Of a stretch of 64,000 nt of DNA, positions 34,143 through 42,091 are shown one piece after another. The notes below the pieces were generated by a model. The model ran no database searches. It saw nothing but the letters and a program-made list of their open reading frames with translations, and was not told the origin of the DNA. Numbering within the stretch: position 1 is the first letter of the stretch; each line of letters opens with the position of its first letter. A program made the translations under genes and the position numbers. Source of the stretch: 55-13 sp037190145 (GTDB lineage: Bacteria > Armatimonadota > Fimbriimonadia > Fimbriimonadales > Fimbriimonadaceae); assembly GCA_037190145.1 (NCBI GenBank), contig JBBCJU010000007.1, positions 62,001 through 126,000 on the forward strand, read 5' to 3'.

Positions 34143-35052
34143 GCGTTCCCTGATTCTGCTCAAGAACTACATTGGGGATTCCGTGATGGCTTCCCCGCTG
34201 GTCCGATCTGTGGCCAGTATGTCAAAAGCTACCGACATCCTTGCTGCTCCTCTAGTGGAACAGATTTTCAGGTTCCCAGATTTCCGGGCTAGGTTCTATG
34301 ATCCTGGAAACCTCTCTAAGTTCAATCAGCTTCTAAAGACCGTAAAAAGAGTGCGAGAAGGCCGCTATGAAGCCGCCTTTATTGTGAACCGAAGCTTCCG
34401 ATCTGCCCTCCTCACGAGACTAGCCGGTATTCCCAGACGAGTTGGACACGCGACGGAGGGGCGAAGCTGGCTCCTCACCGACAAGATTCCTTACGACCCG
34501 ATAAAGAATGAGGCTCTTTGCTATCTGGACCTTCTAAAAGGAAGCGAGATTCCGTTTCCAAAACCCGAGCTGTTTGTATCCGATGAAGAGCGCACCCTTG
34601 GCCAGACAAAATTAGAAGGTGCAACCATCGGCATTCAGGCGGGTGCAAGACACGACTACAAACAGATTTCCACTGAAGTGTGGCAAGCCGTTGGAAAGAA
34701 ACTGCTAGAGAATGGGGAGCGACTTGCCTTTTTTGGCGGGGCTGAAGAGCGCTCTCTACTGGGTGAAATTCAACTTCCGGGCATCGACCTTGTCGGCAAG
34801 ACAAACTTGCGCGAGTCCATGGGAGCTATTTCCAACCTAAAACTCATGATTGGTGGCGATACCGGTGTGATGCACCTTGCTGCAGCCTTAGGCACACCTA
34901 CCATCACCGTTTTCGGCCCAACTCCCTTCGAGAAATGGGGATGGTTTGAAGCCCCCCACCAAGTCATTGTTGCGCCTTATCGAGACATCAAAAAGCTAAA
35001 CGCAGCAACCCTCATCGAGGCCATGGAGAAAAGCCTGTGCGTTACGCGCTAG
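34132..35052 (+). CDS. Glycosyltransferase family 9 (heptosyltransferase-like), second copy
   Basis: 306 residues from a GTG at 34132. N-terminal YIGDSVMASPLVRSVASMSK (the GD loop) and C-terminal MIGGDTGVMHLAAALGTPTI with VFGPTPFEKWGW are the GT9 hallmarks; the acidic DTG here matches the usual family form better than the first gene. Paired heptosyltransferases usually extend an LPS core or similar lipid-linked oligosaccharide. It overlaps the neighbours by 11 nt upstream and 16 nt downstream, so the three genes form a coupled unit. Confidence 0.9.
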   Translation: MHFERSLILLKNYIGDSVMASPLVRSVASMSKATDILAAPLVEQIFRFPDFRARFYDPGNLSKFNQLLKTVKRVREGRYEAAFIVNRSFRSALLTRLAGIPRRVGHATEGRSWLLTDKIPYDPIKNEALCYLDLLKGSEIPFPKPELFVSDEERTLGQTKLEGATIGIQAGARHDYKQISTEVWQAVGKKLLENGERLAFFGGAEERSLLGEIQLPGIDLVGKTNLRESMGAISNLKLMIGGDTGVMHLAAALGTPTITVFGPTPFEKWGWFEAPHQVIVAPYRDIKKLNAATLIEAMEKSLCVTR

Positions 35053-36752
35053 TCGGGCTATTCCTGCTTTTTTGTACCTTCGCCTTCCCTGCCGACATCT
35101 TGATTTTGGTTCATGAGAAGGAAGCGGGCCCAATCGTCCCATCCACCGACTACGAGCATTTCACGTGGGTGCTTTGGCCTCAAAGCTCCCGCTCTACCCA
35201 AGGGAATCGTCTCTTTTCCATGCCATCCGGGGTGGATTGGCAGACGAAGGCGGATGACGAAACCTTCTCTGCTCAATCAAACACCAATGCGGCAACTTGG
35301 CAGAAAAGAGGTTGGAACAAAGCAGTCAAAAGGAACCTAAAGGAACGTGAGGTATTTGCGATCCCCGGGGAATCTGGCGAAGCTAGCCCCTGGGTCCTTC
35401 AGGCTGCCATGGTCTCACCAACCCAAGTTCGAGTTCTTCGACCTCAAGACGCATGGCCGACCCAAGCCCTGATTGTCGCGGAAGCCCGGGGAAGAAACCC
35501 CTGGGATCAAGTGGCCCAGTTGGTTCAAAAGGCCAAAGGAAAAGCATTAATTGTCGAGGTTCCCGACAGTCCGCAGACCATGTGGTCAAGGTTTTGGATC
35601 CAGGGCAAAGGTTGGCCGGAAGGCATTCCAACCATAAGTTCAGTCCGAGTTTCCGGCCTACTCCCCTCAAGAAACCTCATGGCGCTTCTAGCCTATCCAA
35701 CGGAAGCCAGTTGGCAAGAAGATCAAACGGTTCCCCCCGACCGCTGGCTTGGGTTTGGGCATCAGATTGCTCCGGTAGCACTGGTTTTCCTTGCGGTAAC
35801 TGCGGTTTACATTCTTGGGCTCGGTATCTATTGCGCCCTCAAAGAACAGTACAGCCGAGTTACTCTTTACCTAATCCGATGCTTAGTAGCCGGACCAGCC
35901 GTGTTACTATTGGGAGGACAGCTCACCGCCTTCAGTCTCCCCAGCACATGGCTCACTTGGCATATCCTTGCCTTTTCCGCAGTGACCATTCCGGCATGGG
36001 TTATTGACCGCCTTCTGCTCTGGCGCAAGAAAGACTTCCACCCGCTTTGGGGAGAGTTTATGGTAGGAGCGATCGTTTGTGGAGCTTGTGACCCGGTTTG
36101 GTCAATGTTTACCAATGTACTCGGTCCACATCGGGCCCCCACCAGTCCCGAAGCGTTTGGAGCCTTAGCGGCTTACTTAATAGGAACGATGGTTCTTGCT
36201 CCTTATGCGCTTAAAGCTCGAATTGGGGTTTTTCTAACGGTAGTCGGAAGCGTCCTTGCTACCAAACTGTCCGGTTGGTTGGATGGACTATCTTTGGCGG
36301 CTATTGTGCTGGGTCTTGTCTTAGGATTTCTAGTCAACGTTTCCCCTACAGATCCGACCAAAACCCGGTTACCGCTCTATCCAATTGGGCTCGGGGCAGG
36401 ATTGACCTGCGCCCTATGGAAACCTGGCCTAGCTTATGCCCCCCAAGGACTGGTTTACACTTATGCTCAGTTTGGAAAGTTCAATTGCGCCGAGCAGGTT
36501 GCCTTCCTGCTTTCTCCAACCTTCATCTCTTTCTGCCTGGTCTGCGTCATCGCGGCAATTGTGGGAGATAACTTCCTAGGCCATCAAGCAAGAAGAGCCA
36601 TGTCTTTCAGTCCCAAACCCAAAACCTTCTTTCCCGTTGCACTTTGCTTTTTGGTCGCCGGAGTTTTTATCCCGCTCTATCTCCACGCCTTTTTGGCAAC
36701 CGCACTTGTAGGTTCAGTCGCGGTTCTGTTTGACGCCATCCGCGTCCCGTAG
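35037..36752 (+). CDS. Large multi-pass membrane protein of unknown function
   Basis: 571 residues from a GTG at 35037. A signal-like helix (YALVGLFLLFCTFAFPA) leads to a periplasmic domain of about 210 residues (DILILVHEKEAGP, then WVLQAAMVSPTQ) that is beta-rich and has WDQVAQLVQKAKGKALIV. From about residue 240 eight to ten membrane helices follow (ALVFLAVTAVYILGLGIYCA, VAGPAVLLLGGQLTAF and so on). The layout, periplasmic module plus polytopic C-terminus, is similar to some DUF5693-type proteins, but I do not claim that family. Coupled to the two GT9 genes, so a role in flipping or polymerising their glycan is an inference only. The REP island begins at the stop codon. Confidence 0.6.
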   Translation: MRYALVGLFLLFCTFAFPADILILVHEKEAGPIVPSTDYEHFTWVLWPQSSRSTQGNRLFSMPSGVDWQTKADDETFSAQSNTNAATWQKRGWNKAVKRNLKEREVFAIPGESGEASPWVLQAAMVSPTQVRVLRPQDAWPTQALIVAEARGRNPWDQVAQLVQKAKGKALIVEVPDSPQTMWSRFWIQGKGWPEGIPTISSVRVSGLLPSRNLMALLAYPTEASWQEDQTVPPDRWLGFGHQIAPVALVFLAVTAVYILGLGIYCALKEQYSRVTLYLIRCLVAGPAVLLLGGQLTAFSLPSTWLTWHILAFSAVTIPAWVIDRLLLWRKKDFHPLWGEFMVGAIVCGACDPVWSMFTNVLGPHRAPTSPEAFGALAAYLIGTMVLAPYALKARIGVFLTVVGSVLATKLSGWLDGLSLAAIVLGLVLGFLVNVSPTDPTKTRLPLYPIGLGAGLTCALWKPGLAYAPQGLVYTYAQFGKFNCAEQVAFLLSPTFISFCLVCVIAAIVGDNFLGHQARRAMSFSPKPKTFFPVALCFLVAGVFIPLYLHAFLATALVGSVAVLFDAIRVP

Positions 36753-36779
36753 CCCCTGGATGGCTCGTGCCAGGGCGTT
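36751..36779. repeat. REP repeat 1
   Basis: 29-bp element starting AGCCCCTGGATGGCTCG and ending in CCAGGGCGTT. It is the reverse complement of repeat 3 except near the end (CAGGGG versus CAAGGA). Confidence 0.7.
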
Positions 36780-36793
36780 GGGTAGAAGCCCTT

Positions 36794-36817
36794 AGTCCCT
36801 GGAGATTGTGCCAGGGC
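36794..36817. repeat. REP repeat 2
   Basis: 24 bp, AGTCCCTGGAGATTG to GCCAGGGC. It has the same CCCTGG and CCAGGG ends as repeat 1 and matches repeat 4 in reverse complement with a few differences. Confidence 0.65.
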
Positions 36818-36829
36818 AAAAGTAGCATG

Positions 36830-37339
36830 CTAGTATCCGAAAAAGATTTCCCTCAGCATCTCGTCGCGATCCATACCTATGCAGCCTGTTCTGGCGTATT
36901 GCATAGGATCATCCGTTAACCCTGACCGCACGGGATTTTGAGCAATGTATCGCGCCTGGAGACGCCAATCCTCATCCGACCGAATGATGTGATCGTAATA
37001 GTCGTGTTGCAGCCTAAAGCCGGGCATTGAGGATCGTAGCCAAATTCCTGCAGAAATCTTAAATCGATCTACTACAACTTTAGGACATGACTCCTCGGAG
37101 AGTCCCCTCACCAGAAGGTGCAGGTGGTCCGGCATAAAACAATAGATGGGTGCCTCGCAGTTTTGAGACTTGAGTTTTGCAACCAGTATTTCAAGACACT
37201 TTTCCACGGCGCGCCTGTCATTGAACAAAGTTTTCCGGTCAAGAACACCGATGGTAAAAGCAACCGTCAAAGATCCTACATAACGGTAAGCGTCCAGGCG
37301 ATGTCTCTTCCTGCAAATGCGATAATCCAGCCCGGACAC
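36830..37339 (-). CDS. rayT: REP-associated tyrosine transposase (RAYT, Y1_Tnp family)
   Basis: 169 residues. HUH endonuclease of the IS200-like superfamily that nicks and rejoins single-stranded DNA. The HUH motif is PDHLHLLVRG (residues 69-78), and the catalytic Tyr region is in the C-terminal QARYIAQNPVRSGL helix. The length and the missing flanking direct repeats fit a domesticated RAYT and not an autonomous IS200. It probably acts in trans on the REP repeats on both sides, and these are structurally related to its own ends. Stop at 36830. Confidence 0.88.
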   Translation of the reverse strand: MSGLDYRICRKRHRLDAYRYVGSLTVAFTIGVLDRKTLFNDRRAVEKCLEILVAKLKSQNCEAPIYCFMPDHLHLLVRGLSEESCPKVVVDRFKISAGIWLRSSMPGFRLQHDYYDHIIRSDEDWRLQARYIAQNPVRSGLTDDPMQYARTGCIGMDRDEMLREIFFGY

Positions 37340-37390
37340 AACATCAATTTTACGTCAATAAATCATTGACGAGGAACGAAATTTCTGCGC

Positions 37391-37419
37391 AACGCCCTGG
37401 CACGAGCCATCCAAGGACT
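37391..37419. repeat. REP repeat 3
   Basis: 29 bp, AACGCCCTGGCACGAGCCAT and beyond, inverted relative to repeat 1. Confidence 0.7.
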
Positions 37420-37437
37420 ACAAGTTTTCAGCCATGA

Positions 37438-37462
37438 GCCCTGGCACAATCATCCAGGGGCT
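37438..37462. repeat. REP repeat 4
   Basis: 25 bp, GCCCTGGCACAATCATCC and then AGGGGCT, inverted relative to repeat 2. It reaches into the stop codon of the PLP enzyme gene. Confidence 0.65.
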
Positions 37463-38630
37463 ACGATAGGATCGGCAGCGCCTGCTGCAAGTCTGCAATC
37501 AAGTCCTCAGGTTCTTCCAAGCCACAGAATAGCCTCACGATGTATCTCGGCTCATCAAAGTTATCTGGCTTGACTTCAATCGGCACTACCAAGCTCTCAA
37601 AACCGCCCCAAGAGACGCCGATTTGGAAGAACTGTAGCTTCTCCACAAACTCCACGATCCGCTCTTTCTCTTGAACTTTCGGGAAGAACGAGAAAAGAGA
37701 TGAGGTGCCTCGCATTTGCTTCTCCACCAAATCCCTTTGCGGGAACGATTTCAAGCCGAGGTGCAAGACTTGCTCCACTTCTGCCTGCTGCTCAACCCAC
37801 TCCGCAACCACATTTCCTGTCTTCTGGTGCCGATCCATCCGAACGCCCAGAGTCCGCATTCCTCGGGTAAGAAGCCAGGATGGGAAAGGGGCCATAATCG
37901 ACCCGAGCAGGTTAACCTCGGCAACACTCAGCTTATTGATCCGCTCTTGAGTCGTGCAAACCGCACCTCCAGTGACATCCGAGTGTCCCGCCAAATACTT
38001 GGTCACGCTGTGCAAGACAATGTCCACACCCATCTTGCCCGGATTGCAGAAGTATGGAGTGGCATAGGTGTTATCGATGAGAGTGGTGATCCCCTTCTCT
38101 CGACAGACCTTGGTCACCGCCTCGATGTCTTGCATCCGGAAAAGGAGACTGCTGGGCGATTCCAGATAGACAGCGGTCGTCTCCGGGGTGATCGCATCCA
38201 ATATCTCCTGAGGATCGTTTCCGGTGACAAAGGTAGTCTGCACGCCGAACTTGGAAAGGTAGTCGGTGAGGAGGGTGCGGGTAGGACCATAGCAGGTATC
38301 CACGGCCACCACATGCGCCCCCGCTTGAACACAGCTCATGATGGCGGCGGTGATGGCGCCTTGCCCTGTGCCAAAAAGCTTACACGCATCCATCCCTTCC
38401 ATCTGAGCGATCTTCCGCTCGGCCACGTCCACACTGGGGTTACCAATGCGACTGTAGTGGTAAGGCGGCCCCTGCGGATTTCCCTGGATGCCAGAAATGA
38501 ACTCATCAACGGTATCAAAAACAAAGAGCGAAGTCTGGTAAATCGGCTGAACCACCGCGCCCTGGTCTTTAGTGTCTTCGGCAAAGTGAGCCAACAGGGT
38601 GTTGAACCCCATATCTGTGGATGAATGCAT
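37461..38630 (-). CDS. Cys/Met metabolism PLP-dependent enzyme (gamma-synthase/lyase type)
   Basis: 389 residues, usual length for cystathionine gamma-synthase, cystathionine beta/gamma-lyase or O-acetylhomoserine sulfhydrylase. The N-terminal PLP region has PIYQTSLFVF and YHYSRIGNPSVDVAERKIAQMEG. The Schiff-base lysine lies in LHSVTKYLAGHSDVTGG, and GTGQGAITAAIMSCVQAG, DTCYGPTRTLLTDYL and PSSLLFRMQDIEAV are typical of the fold. The reaction within the family cannot be told from the sequence. A later ATG (38612, reading GFNTLLAH) is equally good. The stop codon sits inside REP repeat 4, so a REP insertion has nearly reached the gene. Confidence 0.9.
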   Translation of the reverse strand: MHSSTDMGFNTLLAHFAEDTKDQGAVVQPIYQTSLFVFDTVDEFISGIQGNPQGPPYHYSRIGNPSVDVAERKIAQMEGMDACKLFGTGQGAITAAIMSCVQAGAHVVAVDTCYGPTRTLLTDYLSKFGVQTTFVTGNDPQEILDAITPETTAVYLESPSSLLFRMQDIEAVTKVCREKGITTLIDNTYATPYFCNPGKMGVDIVLHSVTKYLAGHSDVTGGAVCTTQERINKLSVAEVNLLGSIMAPFPSWLLTRGMRTLGVRMDRHQKTGNVVAEWVEQQAEVEQVLHLGLKSFPQRDLVEKQMRGTSSLFSFFPKVQEKERIVEFVEKLQFFQIGVSWGGFESLVVPIEVKPDNFDEPRYIVRLFCGLEEPEDLIADLQQALPILS

Positions 38631-38710
38631 TTCTAAGCAGATAGTTTGACAGAGGTTATGGGGGGAGAGCTAGGTTCTGACGAACTTGACGCGAAACCGG
38701 AAGAACCCGG

Positions 38711-38800
38711 GGATGATGACTCGCCTTGGTGCTGCCACCGAATGCGGGTTGCCTCCAGACGCGTTGTGCGGAGGCAGCCCTTAGAGCTTCTATCTTCGCC
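38711..38800 (-). ncRNA. Structured 5' leader of the PLP enzyme gene (tentative)
   Basis: On the minus strand the leader forms a strong stem TGCCTCC/GGAGGCA (region 38746-38780), immediately followed by AACCC and then GGTGGCAGCACC. The GGCAACC stretch is like the core of SAM-type riboswitches, but P1 pairing could not be shown. Low confidence; a plain hairpin is just as likely. Confidence 0.2.
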
Positions 38801-38810
38801 ATTTCCAAAC

Positions 38811-39119
38811 ATGGAATATCATGTAAATATCATGAAACCCATCGACGCCCGCGAAGTTTATAGCCTTTCTGAGTTCCAGAGGAACGCCAAAAAGATGATC
38901 GCGCACGTGAAAGAGACTCGGCGGCCGATGCTGTTGACGGTGAATGGAACGGCGGAGGTAGTGGTGGTGGATGCGGCGGAGTATCAGGAGTTCCAGGATC
39001 AGCGTGAGAAGGCGGAGCTTATTGAGTCGCTGAAAAAGAGCATTGCGGAAGCAGATGCGGGCGGCGGAACTCCCCTGGAAGATTTCATGAAGGAGTTTGA
39101 GGAGAAGAATGGCTTATAG
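38811..39119 (+). CDS. Type II antitoxin, Phd/YefM family
   Basis: 102 residues from ATG 38811 (or 95 from ATG 38832). N-terminal DNA-binding part of Phd/YefM: VYSLSEFQRNAKKMIAHVKE, then RPMLLTVNGTAEVVVVDAAEYQE (the beta-strand 'LTVNGxxxAVVVD' signature). The tail is charged and helical (EDFMKEFEEKNGL) and should wrap the toxin. It overlaps the toxin gene by 11 nt (ATGGCTTATAG), the normal coupling. A direct repeat AATATCATG occurs twice at the start (38815-38834). Regulator of its own operon by family knowledge. Confidence 0.8.
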   Translation: MEYHVNIMKPIDAREVYSLSEFQRNAKKMIAHVKETRRPMLLTVNGTAEVVVVDAAEYQEFQDQREKAELIESLKKSIAEADAGGGTPLEDFMKEFEEKNGL

Positions 39120-39432
39120 GGTCATCCTCGGCGAGTTGGCGAAGCAAGATGTTCGAGACAATTATCAATTCATCTTGGAAAAGGAACGATCAAAGAAGCT
39201 AGCAAAGCATTGGTATTCGGCGGTGATGGATTCCATAAAATCTTTGCGCGATTTTCCCGAGAGCCATCCTTTCATTCCTGAGGCGACGATCCTTGAGCGA
39301 GAGCTACGAGAGACTTTCATCTTCTCTCACCGAATCATTTACTCGATCTCGAAGAAGCCAGATATTATCTTTATCCACCGGGTTTATCATGGGCACCGTA
39401 TTCCTTTGCGCGCAAAAGATATTCAGGACTAG
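39109..39432 (+). CDS. Type II toxin, RelE/ParE superfamily
   Basis: 107 residues. ParE/RelE fold: AYRVILGELAKQDVRDNYQFI at the N-terminus, a helix block SKKLAKHWYSAVMDSIKSLRDFP and the C-terminal strands ETFIFSHRIIYSISKKPDIIFIHRVYHG. ParE-type members inhibit gyrase and RelE-type members cut mRNA on the ribosome; the catalytic residues that would decide are not clear. The frame extends 4 codons upstream to 39097, but ATG 39109 gives the coupled start. Cognate antitoxin is the gene above. Confidence 0.8.
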   Translation: MAYRVILGELAKQDVRDNYQFILEKERSKKLAKHWYSAVMDSIKSLRDFPESHPFIPEATILERELRETFIFSHRIIYSISKKPDIIFIHRVYHGHRIPLRAKDIQD

Positions 39433-39474
39433 CTACAGCTCTTAGGCAACGTCTAGGTACGCTCTACGCTCCCC

Positions 39475-39999
39475 ATGCCCGAGCAACTTGCACCCTTGTT
39501 TTCTGAGACTGATATCCAATCTAAGGTAAAGGAACTCGCGGCTCAGATTCGAGCTGACTATGGTGATTCGGAGATTCTTTTACTTGGCGTCCTCAAGGGT
39601 TCTCTCCACTTCCTTTCCGATCTCAGCCGACTCCTAGCCGACACCACAACCATCGACTTTGTGCAAGTCAGCAGCTATGGTGCAGAAAAGTCTTCGAGCG
39701 GAGTTGTGCAAATTCGCAAAGACCTTGACACCAATATAGAGGGTCGCGACGTCTTAATCGTTGAAGACATCGTTGACACGGGGACTACCCTCACGCACCT
39801 ACGAGAGCTGCTGGGGACCCGAAAGCCAAAGTCTTTGAAGGTGGTTGCCTTGCTCTCTAAGCCCGAGGCACGCCAGCATAAGACCCAGGTTGAATACGTT
39901 GGATTCGAGATTCCAAATGAATTTGTGGTAGGATATGGTTTAGATTACGGAGAACGGTTTCGAAACCTGCCGTACATCGCAATCCTCCGCGAAGACTGA
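39475..39999 (+). CDS. hpt: Hypoxanthine phosphoribosyltransferase
   Basis: 174 residues, purine salvage enzyme turning hypoxanthine or guanine plus PRPP into IMP or GMP. The PRPP loop is VLIVEDIVDTGTTLTHL (about residues 99-115), the flexible-loop strand TIDFVQVSSYGAEK precedes it, and the tail EFVVGYGLDYGERFRNLPYIAIL is the purine-binding strand of HPRT/Hpt. The start is 8 nt after a TACGCT box with no Shine-Dalgarno. It precedes rho by 58 bp. Confidence 0.93.
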   Translation: MPEQLAPLFSETDIQSKVKELAAQIRADYGDSEILLLGVLKGSLHFLSDLSRLLADTTTIDFVQVSSYGAEKSSSGVVQIRKDLDTNIEGRDVLIVEDIVDTGTTLTHLRELLGTRKPKSLKVVALLSKPEARQHKTQVEYVGFEIPNEFVVGYGLDYGERFRNLPYIAILRED

Positions 40000-40057
40000 T
40001 TCAGTTTTTTGAATCGAATTTCCGAACACTTATCCCTTAATCCTATTCAGGAGCCAA

Positions 40058-41443
40058 ATGACGCATCAGTTTCGTCCACGTAAGAATGACGGCGGCGGTC
40101 AACGCCGAGGCAGAGGTCGCAGCCGAGAAGGGTTGCCAAAATCCGATCTCCAATCCGATCTAGAAAATCTGCCAGAAATAGACTATAACCACTTTGACCA
40201 AATGACTCCGGCCGAGCTTCTAAAAGCCGCGAAGTCCGCAAAGCTCGACCCCAAAACCCACCTTCGCCATGAGCTTATTGAAAAGCTTTTGGATCTTAAA
40301 AATGCAGAGCACGAGGCCGTATATGCCCGTGGCATTTTAGAAATTTTGAATGACGGTTGGGGCTTCCTGCGCCGAGATAACTATCAGCCAGGCAGCGAAG
40401 ATGTTTATGTAAGCCAATCGCAAGTCAAGCGATTTGGACTGCGCGCTGGCGACATGGTTTTCGGCCAAGTCCGCTTACCCAAAGAGGGTGAGAAGTATCG
40501 CGGCATGTTGCGAGTCGAGAGCGTTAATGGCTTCGGAACCGCAGCCCCCGAGATGCAGCGCCGCAAGAATTTTGATGAGCTAACTCCACTCTTCCCGGAT
40601 GAGAAGCTTCGAATGGAGACGGTGATGGAGAATATTCCTTCCCGAATCGTCGACCTGATCTCACCGATTGGTAAGGGACAGCGTGGACTCATCGTTTCCC
40701 CACCTAAGGCCGGTAAGACCACCATGATGAAGACGATTGCCAACGCAATCAGCTCTAATCATCCAGAGGTCTATCTGATGGTCTTGCTGGTGGATGAGCG
40801 ACCAGAAGAAGTTACCGATATGCGACGGTCTGTCCGTGGCCAGGTGATCTCCTCAACCTTTGATGAACCCGCAGAGAACCATATGCGCGTTGCCGAGCTA
40901 TGCCTAGAGCAAGCCAAGCGACTTGTGGAAACCGGTCGAGACGTCGTCATTGTTCTGGACTCTCTCACTCGGCTTTCTCGCGCCAGCAACCTTACGATTA
41001 ACCCAAGTGGTCGAACGCTGACGGGTGGTCTAGATCCTAGCGCCCTGTATCGCCCACGCCGGTTCTTTGGTGCCGCTCGAAACATTGAAGAGGGCGGTTC
41101 GCTCACGATCATCGCTTCGGTTCTGGTGGACACTGGCTCCAAGATGGATGAGTCGATCTTTGAAGAACTGAAGGGTACGGGTAACAGTGAGATTGTGCTG
41201 GACCGCGAGCTTTCTGAGCGCCGCATTTGGCCCGCCATTGATATCCGACGCAGTTCCACTCGACACGAAGAGCTTCTCTTCACCAAGGATCAGATGGAAG
41301 GCATCGTCCAGCTTCGCCGCCTTATGGCAAAGGAGCAGAACAGCATCGATGCAACCGAGGGTCTGATCAAGCTTCTCAAACGAACGCCAACCAACGACGT
41401 TTTCTTAGAGAGCGTTGTGCAAAAGGTGCGCGCAACCGTTTAA
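40058..41443 (+). CDS. rho: Transcription termination factor Rho
   Basis: 461 residues. Hexameric RNA helicase that ends transcripts. N-terminal RNA-binding module: an arginine/glycine-rich extension (RPRKNDGGGQRRGRGRSREG), Rho_N helices (MTPAELLKAAKSAKLDPK) and the cold-shock-like OB fold with EILNDGWGFLRRDNYQPGSEDVYVS. C-terminal ATPase: PIGKGQRGLIVSPPKAGKTTMM (Walker A about residue 216-224), DERPEEVTDMRR, VVIVLDSLTRLSRA (Walker B) and the Q-loop GGLDPSALYRPRRFFGAARN. The R-rich insertion at the N-terminus is also seen in other deep-branching bacteria. Its own strong intrinsic terminator follows. Confidence 0.97.
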   Translation: MTHQFRPRKNDGGGQRRGRGRSREGLPKSDLQSDLENLPEIDYNHFDQMTPAELLKAAKSAKLDPKTHLRHELIEKLLDLKNAEHEAVYARGILEILNDGWGFLRRDNYQPGSEDVYVSQSQVKRFGLRAGDMVFGQVRLPKEGEKYRGMLRVESVNGFGTAAPEMQRRKNFDELTPLFPDEKLRMETVMENIPSRIVDLISPIGKGQRGLIVSPPKAGKTTMMKTIANAISSNHPEVYLMVLLVDERPEEVTDMRRSVRGQVISSTFDEPAENHMRVAELCLEQAKRLVETGRDVVIVLDSLTRLSRASNLTINPSGRTLTGGLDPSALYRPRRFFGAARNIEEGGSLTIIASVLVDTGSKMDESIFEELKGTGNSEIVLDRELSERRIWPAIDIRRSSTRHEELLFTKDQMEGIVQLRRLMAKEQNSIDATEGLIKLLKRTPTNDVFLESVVQKVRATV

Positions 41444-41460
41444 CCCGACCAAACATCGGC

Positions 41461-41502
41461 AAACGCCCTGGTTCCTTTGAAGGATCAGGGCGTTTTTGTT
41501 TT
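41461..41502 (+). terminator. Rho-independent terminator after rho
   Basis: AAACGCCCTG (41461-41470) pairs with CAGGGCGTTT (41486-41495) and is followed by a T-rich run (TTTTTGTTTT). Confidence 0.88.
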
Positions 41503-41542
41503 GATGACCAGAAGAAAGCAGGCGGCGGGGTAATGTCAACCT

Positions 41543-42040
41543 ATGCCCGAGGAAAATGATGGACCCGAAAATTTTGAGGAGCCACCCCCTTTCTTCCCTT
41601 ATGACGGAAACGGATCATCACGCACGCCCGGGTCTCTGGGAGAGCTTGTCGAAGTCTCAATCGACGGCGTCTTTGCCGCAGAAAACAATGGCTCTATCTC
41701 CCGCTTTGTGCTCTTAACCGATGGCGAGCGCAAGCTTCCTATCCTCATCGGCCCCTATGAAGCACAGGCTATCAGCCTCCCAATAGAAGGAACCCGCCCC
41801 GATCGGCCCATGACCCATGACTTGGTAAAAGCCATTCTGGATCGCCTGGATACACACCTGGATCGAGTGGTTATTGATGATCTTTGGAATACGGTTTATT
41901 ACGCCAAGCTCTATATTCGAACCAATAAGGAAGAGATGGAGATCGACGCTCGACCTTCGGATGCCATTGCTTTAGCGGTTCGTTTTGACGTTCCTATTCT
42001 TGTTGCCGACGGCATTTTGGAAGCAGGACTCGAAGAGTAG
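41543..42040 (+). CDS. Bifunctional nuclease family protein (BFN/DUF151)
   Basis: 165 residues. Region 30-160 has the DUF151 hallmarks: LVEVSIDGVFAAENNGSISRFVLL, LPILIGPYEAQAIS, RPMTHDLVKAILDRLDTHLDRVVI, TVYYAKLYI and SDAIALAVRFDVPILVA. Proteins of this family have been reported with nuclease and DNA-binding activity in plants and bacteria, but the active residues are not settled. N-terminal 25 residues are acidic and proline-rich (EENDGPENFEEPPPFF). ATG 41543 lies 6 nt after TAATGT. It precedes the Phd/PIN toxin-antitoxin pair. Confidence 0.88.
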   Translation: MPEENDGPENFEEPPPFFPYDGNGSSRTPGSLGELVEVSIDGVFAAENNGSISRFVLLTDGERKLPILIGPYEAQAISLPIEGTRPDRPMTHDLVKAILDRLDTHLDRVVIDDLWNTVYYAKLYIRTNKEEMEIDARPSDAIALAVRFDVPILVADGILEAGLEE

Positions 42041-42078
42041 ACTAACTTAGCCCTAAACTTAGCTAAGTAGTTAGTCTA
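42038..42078. promoter_or_regulatory. Operator-type palindromes of the Phd/PIN operon
   Basis: TAGACTAACT (42038-42047) and AGTTAGTCTA (42069-42078) are perfect 10-bp inverted arms; inside lies the 10-bp palindrome CTTAGCTAAG (42058-42067). TACAAT (42077-42082) overlaps the right arm and is 9 nt from the ATG. Placement fits an autoregulated antitoxin operator. Confidence 0.65.
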
Positions 42079-42091
42079 CAATGTAGCTAAG

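Larger units (their letters stand above)
36751..37462. mobile_element. REP-associated RAYT island
   Basis: One RAYT gene flanked by two REP-type repeats on each side. The island starts at the stop of the 35037 gene and ends within the stop of the 37461 gene. No other sequence is carried. Confidence 0.75.

Noticed and set aside
41461..41502. Fifth REP repeat after rho, since it contains CCCTG and CAGGG
   Set aside because: It is a normal hairpin with a T-run and shares only short words with the REP repeats.
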